Part shown: one piece after another, positions 1 through 10,016 of the stretch | Layout: each line of letters opens with the position of its first letter | Numbering within the stretch: the stretch's first letter is position 1 | Source of the DNA: Klebsormidium nitens | Lineage: Eukaryota > Streptophyta > Klebsormidiophyceae > Klebsormidiales > Klebsormidiaceae | Reading direction: 5' to 3' | Assembly (NCBI GenBank): GCA_000708835.1 | Contig: DF237276.1 | Span: forward strand, 1-64,000 | Length of the DNA stretch: 64,000 bases | Program-made: the position numbers and the translations under genes | Notes under the pieces: generated by a model | The model's database searches: none | Seen by the model: the letters and a program-made list of their open reading frames with translations, nothing else | What the model was told of the DNA's origin: nothing

Positions 1-190
1 TGTACCCGGTACAGTACCGGTATGCCCCACGAAACGCAAGTGTGTGCACATGTGCGCACAAGTGTGTGTGGAAGTGTGTGTGCACTGTGCACTGTGTGGT
101 TTAGGTACCGTAATACTGGTAGGTACCAGTATACTGTATGATAGTAAGTACTACCGGTAGTACGGTACCTGAGTACTACGGTGTCTGGAA
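1..190. repeat. GTAC-palindrome and GT-rich block
   Basis: The block alternates TGTG runs (about 39-95) with many copies of GGTACC, GTACCGG and AGTACT and their inverses (1-25, 100-180). It is simple, self-complementary sequence that could fold or arise by slippage. No coding content was seen. Confidence 0.6.
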
Positions 191-2254
191 CTCCGCGGTA
201 CGTGGACCGTGGGCACCGCTTTTTCACAAGTACCGTATCCACAACAGATATACCATACTGCCTGCCATTCCCATGCGCACCAGCTTGGAGGAATTCTTCA
301 TTTTCGAAAGATTTTCGTTTTCGCACCGGCTTCGACAAATTTTCGAATTTTCCGCAAAGGACCTCCGTTTTTCGATTTTTACTACCCGAGACAGCCGGAA
401 GTTCGTCTTTCCTAATTGATTCCTTATTTCGCATTTTCGCGTCTCGGTCGAATGTTGTTTATTGTCTTTCGCAGTTGCCTCAACAAGAATAGTTCAGTGC
501 GAATGGGAATGGTAGTACGGGTATACCTACAACATGTATACCCACTGAATTCAATGATCGAATGTGCGAGCAGTCTCCTAAGGCTGTACAGTGTAGACAG
601 AACAGTTTGGCGCTGCCATCCCCCAGCCCGTGCTGCACTGACTGAGCTGTCTTCGATTTACTCTGTTCTACCCTGATCAGGATACTGTATAATGCAGCCT
701 CATTGTAGTTTTATACCGTAGACGTCATACACGCCTGCTCCTGCCGATTTCAAGCCCATTTGAAGCCGGCCGGTTCCAGTATCATGAGTCAAGAGCCTTT
801 CGATCCTAGAAACCTCCTGGGCTTCCATTCGCTTCCAGAAAGCCTTTTCTTTACAGGCGCAGGGTTACTACATATGACTAAGGCTTCCAGGGCTTCCTGA
901 CATGTGTACAAGAACAAAAGCGGGACGCGCTAGCTAGCGGGTGCTGAGAGTAGCTGCACAGTGAGGCCCACAGTGAGGCATCAGGTGAGTTTCTTCTGTT
1001 CAGTTGATTTCCGCATTATTACGATGGCCCGTTTCTTATGGTGTCGAAAGGCATTGATGGTGCTCTCGAGAAGACCAGGACTTTGCAGGTACCTCTGTGA
1101 CCTGCCCACCAACTGACCAGAATACCAGGCTGGTTAAACTGCGGGCTCTTATACAGATGTGGGGCTTTTTCGCAGCGCCCGTGAAGCAGCGGAGTCCTGC
1201 CTCATACTAACAGGAGACTGCCATTTTGGCAGCTGACCAGATATTTGGATTATGTATGCCCTGAGCGCGAGTATGTGGCCCTAAGAAAGTCTTTCTTTTT
1301 GGGTCCCATTTTGGTGTTTCGGGGGCATGGAGGCGCTGACTTGGCAATGTAAGCAGGGGAAGTACAACGAGAGTCGGCTTTCTTGTGGCAGTGCCTAGAT
1401 TGCCTGGTCATGGTTACCTTGTTGCTCCGAGTCTGTGCCGGGCTTTGTGCATTGTGAGTCTTGCCTTCGGGTTAAATTGAGGACAGACGGCGGGGTACAC
1501 GAGCTCTTGCACATGCCTTCATGAAACACAGCTGCTTGCCAGGTTTTGGGCTTGGTTCTACCAAGTCCGTCACGTACAGAGCTTCCTGAAGGAGCTGGGC
1601 CATTGCTCGGGCCACTTAGATCCGCATTGGCTTTAGACAACATCTAACTCCTTCTCTTTTTATACATGCATTTTGCAGATTTGTCTATGTAAGCCTCCAA
1701 CAGTCCAAAGTTGTCTGGTGTTCATCCTCTAATTGAATCTACAGGCCTTGAGACAGCTGGAGGGCAAAACCAGCTTGCCCTCTTTGTAGGTGTCCATGAA
1801 TCTTGCAGGTCGGAAGCAACGTTACCATAACAAAACCTTGTTCACCTTGTACAGCTGCCAAGTGATAAAGGTTGGTCCAGAGGTTTGGGGGCAAACAGGC
1901 TTGGCAGCTACTTGAACGAAGATCAGGTGAGTAGACCTGATCTAGATGACATGTACATGCATAACATGGGTCTATGTATGAATCATGTCTCACTGATTGC
2001 AACTGGGCTCTCTAGCTGCTAAGTGTGTACAGGTTGCTTGGGATCATTTCTTGCTTCATTGCCCAATTCCTGCAATGAAAAATAAAACCTTGAATGACTA
2101 ACAAAGCAGGTTATGGAATTGCTTAGGGAAGCTTCTATCTCTTCTATGGGGTCAGCATGTCGCAGGAAGTCATTTGAATTTGACTCTGGTTTCAATAGCA
2201 TATAATTTACATCATCCAGGGCCTGAACCAGTTGATAATCAGCTCTACAGGGCA
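1..2254. other. 5' intergenic stretch, no gene seen
   Basis: Both strands carry only short open frames without recognisable protein content. The first 190 bases are unusually rich in GTAC-type palindromes and GT runs. The rest is mixed sequence and probably contains the promoter and 5' leader of the kelch/root-cap gene that begins near 2255. No clear TATA box, transposon end or RNA gene could be assigned. Confidence 0.5.
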
Positions 2255-5200
2255 ATGGCGCGGAGCTTCGGTCGCCCCAGCTTGATCATTGTTTTACTGG
2301 CCAGCTTGTTGTTGGTTACTGGGTGGAATGCGTTGTGCGTGACAGCACAGGCACCTGGTGAGATACACGGCTCTGCTTAATTTGATAGTCGACCTCTCGG
2401 TTGGAATCAATGAGAGCATCAGGTTGATTACTAACCTGCATCAGGGCCTTAAAGAATGGTATGCCGCTATGATCTTGATCAGCTTGTCGAGATACCTCAG
2501 TCTGCATACTGTGATCCCCTCCCTTAATTAATTTGACTGCTTGCCTAAGATATCCCATCGTTATCGCTTTGGACGCATACACTTGTGTTGGGCTGCTTCT
2601 ATGTTCGTCTTTCCCGCAGGCCTGAGGTTGGATACTTGTTCTGGCAATGACAAAGCCCCAGAGTAGAGAATTCTAGCTACTAGCGCTCACATACATGCCC
2701 TGTCTCTTACTCTTGTTGATTTCGTGCATAAGATTTCAATCATCAGGATGACGAGAGGCTGTGGAAATGCAGGTTTAGTTCCTCAAGTGTAGGGACCATT
2801 TTGGATGGTGTTCCTTCAACCGAATGTACACTTATGTAGGTTGGGCTGAGGGCCGGCCCCTTGTCTCAATGCCAGATTTGGCCCCTCAAATTGGTCCAGC
2901 AGGTCATGCTTATGTTACTCGGAGCCGCCTGGCTTGTTGACACCGCCAAAGCGATCCTGGATCCTTCAATCTTGGTTATTATCCGTGCAATTTCAATGGA
3001 CGGGGGCACATTCAGCGCGACCGGTTCCATGCTCCTGGCAAGGTTTGAACACACCGCCACGATACTTTTGAAAACTGGAAAGGATTTGGTAGTTGGTGGA
3101 TCCTCATCCGCAGACTTGTATGATCCAGATACTGGTATGTGGAGCTCTGCCGGGTCCATGTCAACTGGAAGGAATCGGCATACGGCTACATACCTGGTGT
3201 CCGCCGGGGTCGTATTGGTTGCCGGTGGCGTAGGCCCTGACGGGTTTGCGCTGAGCTCTTCAGAGGTTTATAATGTAGCAACGAACACTTGGGCGACAAC
3301 CAGCCCGATGCTGGACGCGAGGTCTGACCATCAGGCTGTTGCATTGGGGGACGGCAACACCGTGCTGGTCACGGGGGGATATCGCCCGCGTTCTGGCGGG
3401 CGACTTTTCCGGAACACGGAGCTGTACTCGGCCACAACAAACAGTTGGTCTGCTGCCGGGACTATGGTCACGCCTAGAACTTTCACACGGCAACGTTGCT
3501 ACCTGGAAATCCCCCGCAAGTGCTTGTGGCCGGCGGAGTAAGTGGCCAGACTGAGCGCCCCACAGCCTCAGCGGAGCTGTACGATGCGAGCACAAATCGC
3601 TGGGCCGCCACGGGCAGCATGAGCACTACACGATCACGATTTACGGCAAACTTGCTAGTAGGCACTTTGCCGGTTAGCGTGCTCGTCGCAGGTGGCGATG
3701 ATCGAGCGTCCGCTGAGGTTTATGACCTGGGTTCTGGCACCTGGGTCCCGGTGGGGAGCATGGCGTTCCAAAGGGATCTGCACGGGGGGACCACCCTCAG
3801 TGATGGACGGGTACTCGTGACTGGGGGGGTAGGACTCCTAGACACTAACATTTTTGACTTTATCAATGCCGCGGAGCTTTACGATCCCGCAACCAGAGCA
3901 TGGAGTACAGTAGGTCCCCTGGGTACCCCGAGATGTTCTCACAGTGCTACGCCTCTGAACAACGGCAAGGTGCTTGTGGCGGGCGGCTTCAGTCGGGAGC
4001 AAGACGTGATCGCCTCGGCGGAGCTGTACACGCCATGTAAGTGCGTTATGGGGAACAAAGGTGCCTTCTGCTGCGCCACACAACAATGTACGAGGACTGG
4101 GTGCCCTTTTTGCTACCATGCAAATAAAACCACTTTTCCTGACCCCTTTCAGCCTAAAAGAGCACCTCAGGACCAGGAGTTCCTGTCAGATATCACCCAT
4201 GCGCTGCCAATGTAGAATCTCTTAGTGTAGAATAGGCTTGGACCCCGGTTTCGCCGGCACTTACATGCTCAATATTTGCTGCGTCCCTGCATGAGCACAA
4301 AGTCATCCACAGGCAGCTTGAACCTAGCCTGGTTGACGTCTGGCGTAGTTGACCTTCTACCTGACGAACATGGTTAAGAACTGGTAAAGCACGCATAAAC
4401 CAGGTCCGGTTGAGTGCGAAAGCTTCTGGCGCATCTTCAAGTTGGTCGACTCATGGCTTCATAGTCCTAAGAGCTTGTCATTGGGCAGACTTAGTACGGA
4501 AAAGTGATAGGCTCCTTATTCATTGACATGGCTTCCCTTGCAGAGTCCTTCTTCGACAAGAGGCCAGCATTGATCCATTAGGTGCCCTGCCAGTACAGTG
4601 GCTGTCGGTTTTCAAGCCGGCTTAGCTCCACTAAAAGGATGAAGCTTTGAAGCGCGCTTTGACTTCGAGATAATCACGTTTGGCTTTGTTTCTACAGTTA
4701 GCATAACCGTGGTCCAGGACCCCCATCTGGAGGTTACTTTGGCCGAGACACAGGGTCGACCGGTGTCCTTCGACTTCCATGGAGAAGCCGGCAAAACCTA
4801 CTGCATGATTTCGGACAGTTGTCTTCAGGTGAGACGGTCACGCTTGTCCGAGCATATATATGCCCAATTGCTGGATTTTCCTAGTGGAATTTCTGGAAGT
4901 AGTAGATTGTAGAGACATGAAAGCAGACAGTGGATTGGTGCTTGGCTTTCCCTTCAAGCGAACTTGAACCCAATAGCGAGAAAGTCGGCACAATGAAATG
5001 CCCGCCCTCACTTTCCTGTCGAGCGAAGGCACAAGTCTGATCATACTTCTGCCAGAGACTACAGTCGACAATTCATTTGATGAGGCATGCATGCCCAAAT
5101 GGGCCCTGGATGCCCAATTAGGTTTCCCTTCCTTAACCTGTCTCCACATGACCGAAAACATTCTGCGAGGGGCGCTGACTATTTTGCAGCCCTGGGGTGG

Positions 5201-7991
5201 GCGAACCTTTGTCATTCGTGCATCTCGTGCTCTTTTAACCCCTAAGCCTCAATCGGCCCTCGGTCGCAAAGTTGCCCAGGGCTTTCAGAAAGGCTCCCAC
5301 GTGAAGCAGTGGGAAAAGGTTCCATGCGCCGAGAAGAGCCATGCCCGACGTCGAATCTGCGCGGAACCCATATACCGTTGGTACACATGGCAAGATCCAG
5401 CTACTTTTGGGTCCCGCCGACCTAGCGCCAGCACCAAATAGTCTGAAGTAGCCTTGGCTAAAATTGCAGACTGCTGAGCCGTCTCACCAGGGTAAATATA
5501 CTGAATGTTTCAAACAGTGCAAGAACGCGTTTGGGCCTTCAAGTGGCCCCTTGCGTACCGTAACAGCTTAATTCTTCCGGCCGACCTGCCAGCACCAAAT
5601 AGTCTGAAGTAGTCTTGGCTAAAATTGCAGACTGAGCCGTCTCACCAGGGTAATACTAGATGTTTCAAACAGTGCAGAAACGCATGATCTGGGCCTTCGA
5701 GTGGCCCCTTGCGTACCGTGACTCAGAAACAGTCGTTACCCCGGACCTCAAAACTATTGTCGAACCTAAAATCTCCTTCACACCGCGTGATCATCAACCT
5801 ACAGTGGTTTTCAGACGTACACAATACCAGCTAAGCCACACGCTAGAATGTTCAAGTTCTCCATACTCCGCATTCGAGGCTTAATTCTTCTGTCTTGTGT
5901 TCTCGCAGCTGAACGTCCTCATGTTTGGCGTCACCTCCGGGACCCAAATCCTCCAGGATTCGAGAGATCATTCCGTGGAGCCCTTCTTCGACGGCACGTG
6001 GATGTCCGGGTTTGGTGTTTCGTACCTCAACCCGTTTGGAGAGCAGAAGAACATCACGATCATGCTGGACCAGGCGCGCGACCGCGCGCGCGAGTTCCCA
6101 AAGGGAACTCGACCTTCGGAGGGATCCCTCTGTTGGTAAGGTGTTCGTTGTAGATGCGGACGTCCGTGCGCTTCCGTTTGCTACTTTATCCTAGTTTTCG
6201 GATAAATTGGTCCAACTTGTTCAGTTTAGAACTCGTTCTGTCCATTCCGTGGTGGCCTGTCTTCAGGTCCTTCTCCCAACATGCATGAAGAAGATGCAGA
6301 TATCCTCGATCTTGTGATTATGGTGCGTCGCTTGCTTTTGCTGAAGTCTGGCGTCTGTTTGCTGAATCCGTTCAATTTGCCTTACGGTTGAGAAGCGTGT
6401 CATGGGTAGGAATGCCTCCACGGGGCGGGAAACGAGATGGACCCTACGACAGTCCGTCAGCGAATTAGATGAATTTTTTCCACGTAAAACATTTTCACTT
6501 GCATCAAAGACCTTCCGACCGTTGAGCCATTACGCATAGGCGTGCTTGAAGCTGTCACCAAGACACCTTCAACACACCCCTTCGTTACTCTCATTCCCTG
6601 CCCACGCCTTTGAAAGACCTTTACGAAAGTGCAACAAAACCGAAACTGGGCTACATTTCGAGCGTTTCAACTGCAGGATCTGGAGTCTGCCTCCTCCGGT
6701 TGGATCAGCCCCGACGGCATGGCTACAATCAGCCGTCTGGTTGGGCGTCCGAACGCCCTTGCCGTCTCCGTGTCGGACATCCTGCTTCTGGAGGTGGCGT
6801 CCGAAACAGAGAAGGACCTCATAGCAGACCCGCCGATCCATTACCTCAACCTGGGAGTTAAACGGCTGGCGGCATCGACAGACGTGCACGGAGTGAGCAT
6901 TAAGACGTTTCCTTTTCGAAGCTAGACGAACAGTTCAACGAAGGAGTTACCAAGACTTGACCAGCTTCGCTAGCTACGGAGAATGGCACCTGGGCGACCC
7001 GGGCTTTTTGAACGGTGACCTTCCTCGTTGTCCTTCCACTGAACGCCTGCCTGTAATCAAGACTCTCAGTGTTTGGAGCACACGCCGGCTCTTCCAACTC
7101 AGCTAGCCCAGTTCTTGAGAAGAGAACTGCAAACTTTGACACTGTTTCAAGACGCCCCGCCTGCTAGTACCCGGGGTAAATGTGCCCCAGTTCAATCGTG
7201 CAGGGCAATGGTTCTTGATGCCTTTTCTAGATAGGATGGTGCGACTGTCTAGCTATATATTATAATATAACCACAGCACAGAATCAAAAACCTTGGGGAC
7301 TTCAAGACTTGACAGTTGCAGGCCGTCGACCAACCGTGCCGCTACGCTTCTGTGCAGTTTCTGGGGCAGATGTTTGTCCCGGGCGCAGCCACCGCGCGCC
7401 TGGCCATGGGCACTCTCGAGGGCCTGCTCCATCGGGAGTACGTGGAGGGCACGGATGACGACTACCGCACGTCAGATTTGAGCGCAGCAGATTGCGCCTT
7501 CAACCGGTTTGGCGAGGTGAGCCTGAGCCTAGCCGGCTGCAAACCTGGGCTCTGACATGGGTGCTTGTCTTCCGGCCATCATCTTTTTAGCTGGCCGCTT
7601 GTGCGCCAGCCCGTGCTCACATGAGAACAACATGAGTAGCGCTTGTCTTGAGCTGCCGGCTGGTTAATTGTACAAGAGTCCGGGTATGGTAAAAACCTGC
7701 TCTACGGAGCTCCTGAGATCCGGATTAATTAATCTGGCAAAAGCTTTTGCGGTCGCCTACAGAGTCAGCCGTGGCAGTGGCATATAAAGTGCGACCAGTA
7801 CTTGTTGGGTCAAAGCATTGTGGAAGAAAGCACGATCTCACAGCTTGTTCATCTTCTCATGGATCTACATTCGATTAGACGAAGTGTTGGCCTAGATTGT
7901 ACGGTTTGGTAGCTGATAAGCGTGTTTGCGACTTGTGTTGCAGGTATCCAATAGCATGATGATAATCGAGCAAACCGCTACGGCTGTTTGA
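2255..7991 (+). CDS. secreted kelch propeller / root-cap (LEA-like) domain protein, frameshifted
   Basis: Exons supported by phase: a kelch exon ending at 4036, then 4698..4828, 5909..6135, 6677..6892, 7322..7516 and 7944..7991 (stop TGA). The 5' end is uncertain. A signal-peptide exon (2255..2357) has a good donor, but its phase does not meet the kelch exon directly. A second signal-like start lies at 2906. A small exon between 6136 and 6676 is probably missing, because phase 2 meets phase 0. The first half encodes seven kelch repeats of the HTAT...VLVAGG / AELYDP type, expected to form a seven-bladed propeller. The second half has SFDFHGEAGKTYCMISD, GTWMSGFGVSYL, GQMFVP and SDLSAADCAFNRFGE, the layout of plant root-cap/LEA-like secreted proteins. 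A single-base frameshift near 3481 splits the propeller. The likely site is the cell wall or outside the cell; the substrate is unknown. Confidence 0.7.
2990..4036 (+). other. seven kelch repeats (beta-propeller)
   Basis: Seven blades can be counted by their core motif: DLVVGG, VLVAGG, VLVTGG, then after the frameshift VLVAGG, VLVAGG, VLVTGG and VLVAGG. Each is followed by (A/S/T)E(L/V)Y-x-x-x-T-x-x-W or a close variant. This regular form is common in galactose-oxidase-like and bacterial kelch proteins. The exon ends with donor CCAT|GTAAGT at 4036 in phase 1, which fits the next exon at 4698. Confidence 0.75.
3478..3492 (+). other. one-base frameshift inside the kelch exon
   Basis: Upstream of about 3481 the propeller reads in the frame of 2861. 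Downstream it reads in the frame of 3496. At CTAGAACTTTCACACGG the expected continuation TPRTFHTATLLPG needs one more base, probably in the TTT run. No GT...AG intron fits between the two frames. It is either a base lost from the assembly or a real inactivating deletion. Confidence 0.75.
4698..7991 (+). other. root-cap / LEA-like secreted domain
   Basis: Five exons carry the domain. 4698..4828 holds FHGEAGKTYCMISDSCLQ. 5909..6135 begins LNVLMFGV and includes the TWM-GFGVSYL strand. 6677..6892 includes GWISPDGMATISRLVG. 7322..7516 ends in AADCAFNRFGE, and 7944..7991 is a short tail. Order and motifs match my memory of plant root-cap/LEA-related proteins (FHG..., VSDS.L.IN, TWI.ALG, G.LG.TY, S.L..DC). 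The family call rests on recall, not an alignment. Confidence 0.6.
5409..5730 (+). repeat. 165-bp tandem duplication in an intron
   Basis: Two copies start near 5418 and 5583, sharing AGCACCAAATAGTCTGAAGT, AAAATTGCAGACTG, GTCTCACCAGGGTAA, TGTTTCAAACAGTGC and GTGGCCCCTTGCGTACCGT. A short third relic (GCTTAATTCTTC) recurs near 5878, just before the acceptor at 5908. Copies differ by scattered substitutions and small indels, so the duplication is recent. It lies wholly within the intron 4829-5908. Confidence 0.85.
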
Positions 7992-10016
7992 AAGGAGACT
8001 CGCAGTCTGCTCCGGCCCAAAAAAAGGAATAATAATGCGCCGCAGTTCTCATATTATTTGCGTTTATGGCAATTGCGGGGCGCCGGTCACGTGGCTGGAA
8101 GAGTTGATAAAGCCGCCGGTCGTTTGGAAAGATCGGTCTCCCCCTTCTTTTCTCAAGTTTAGGCCTTGTTCGTGGTAAGCTTTTCAATATATACGTTGTG
8201 GTTGAGCCGCCATCGTTAGGATCTAGAAGCATTTGATTGACCGCAGCGCACAAACTTGCGACGTTTGCCTCATCATCCTCATTTAACCTGTAGCGTTTGA
8301 AAAATCACACTGTTCAGTTAGAAGCGACTCTTTGCCGCCCCCTCCGCAAAAACAACGTCGATCTTGGATCAATCAGGACCAGTGAAGACTTAAGCCTAAT
8401 TTGCTTGCGGTTTTGGGGGAGTCTTAATTTAACTAAGAATTATAATCATTGACGCTTTTTAAACACTGGCCACAATCCAGCGATAATATGATTGCAGTTT
8501 TGGGGGAATTTTAACTTTCTTTTAAGTGAACTAAGAATCATCGGAATCTCAATCATTGACGCTTTTCTACCGTTGGCTACAATTGGGCGAAGTTGGCTGC
8601 GTTCTGGCCGCGCCCATCATTTTATCAGCCTCAATCGACATGTCTTCACAACTGAGTAGATGAGTGAGTACTACTACGATGAGTGGTTGTGATTACCAAG
8701 AGCGCACCCGCTCTTCCGTACGTTCACAAAACCACACAGGAATCTCTGCCAGGGCCGTCCTGGCCTCTCTTGATGACTTGCGATCCAGACCCTTATGAAA
8801 AGAATCTTCGAATCCCGCCTATAAGTACCGCCATACAGGCGCCGCCACATGAACACTGTTTGATATGGAACTTAAAGTTCGAGTCGATCCAGGCCGCGCA
8901 ACAGCGCAGGCACAACGTAAAATTGTACATTGTTAGCTCATGCAAATAAATTACTGGACGTACTACTACCATGCAATCAGTGCGCGCGGTTTGGACAATT
9001 GGCGCTTCAAGTTTGTGAACTTACTGACTCACGGTACGTTAATTGGACTCAATCGGATACGTATACATAAGCTCAAGCTCTTCGAGATCGACCATCCTAT
9101 TGCAGCCGGGGCGGGCCTGCTGGCAAACCGTGCAAGGAACATCATAGTCGCATGCTGGCATGCCTTTTGCGCCCGCCACCGCAAGTCACTGGCGCGCCAT
9201 GCCATATAAGTGAACTAGTGCGGCTTTCAAGCCTAGCTGCGGTCGGGCCTGCAGGCGCCCGGCCCGGGTGACAAACTAGATCATATAGCCAGGCTTGTAT
9301 ATGCATCGAGCCTGGGCCTCAAGTCGACTCGAGATTCAATTAAAGCTCGTGTTACTACCAATGATGCATGCATACTAATCAATCCATGATGCATAATTGA
9401 CATGTGCACGGCAATCACTGTGTTGCTTTGAGCCGCCGGGCCCGGCCCTTCGATGCAAAAACCATACAGGACGCATGCGGTCGCCACGCGGTCCGTTGCA
9501 TATGTTAGTATCTTATAATCATTTAGGCCTGAGACGGTCCACTCACATGCATCAGGCCCTTGCGCACTCAGTCCGAGCTTGTGAGGTGACCTGCCAGGCA
9601 GGCTGAGCCTAATTAGTCCGACAACGATCACTGTCACATCATGCAGCTAGCATCACCAGTAGTGTGTGACTCCTCATAGATCAGGCAAACAAGCTTTATA
9701 AAATATGCAAAGTCTGACGGGAGTAAAATTTACTCGGAGTTCCCATTTCAACCTCATTGTTACGATGACTTCCAAAAGTCGATATCCTACGTAAGCCTCA
9801 ATTGGTGGGGATAATGGGGATCCTTCGATTAATTTGTGCTGCAATTCACTATCCTCTCTCCTCCCCTTGGCCCGCAGTCATTCAATACAGTACTTACACA
9901 ACTGTAGCCTTTGTACAATCTACATCATCGGGTTATATAGCGCAATCCGCGATGCCACAAGCACAATCTGTCGACTCGTTTCAATAGTCGTAAGTCACAG
10001 TCAACCATATTGCCAG
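7992..10016. other. intergenic region between convergent genes
   Basis: This holds the 3' flanks of the kelch/root-cap gene (+) and ATG2 (-). AT-richer sequence at 8280-8600 contains a tandem duplication. From 8600 to 9900 there are many short palindromes (GCATGC, TGCATGCA, GGCCCGGC) but no repeat family, RNA gene or plausible protein. Confidence 0.5.
8404..8592. repeat. tandem duplication of about 90-100 bp, intergenic
   Basis: Copy 1 (about 8407-8488) and copy 2 (about 8491-8592) share TTTTGGGGGA, ACTAAGAAT, AATCATTGACGCTTTT and CACAAT/TACAATTG..GCGA in the same order. Copy 2 has about 15 extra bases. It shows that short tandem duplication in this genome is not limited to exon borders. Confidence 0.8.

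Noticed and set aside
3478-3500. A tiny intron explaining the kelch frame change
   Set aside because: No GT...AG pair of workable length lies between the two frames, and the kelch motif continues without missing residues if one base is added.
2990-4036. Bacterial contamination behind the bacterial-style kelch repeats
   Set aside because: The segment ends in a consensus plant donor (GTAAGT) in phase with the next exon and is surrounded by intron-bearing sequence.
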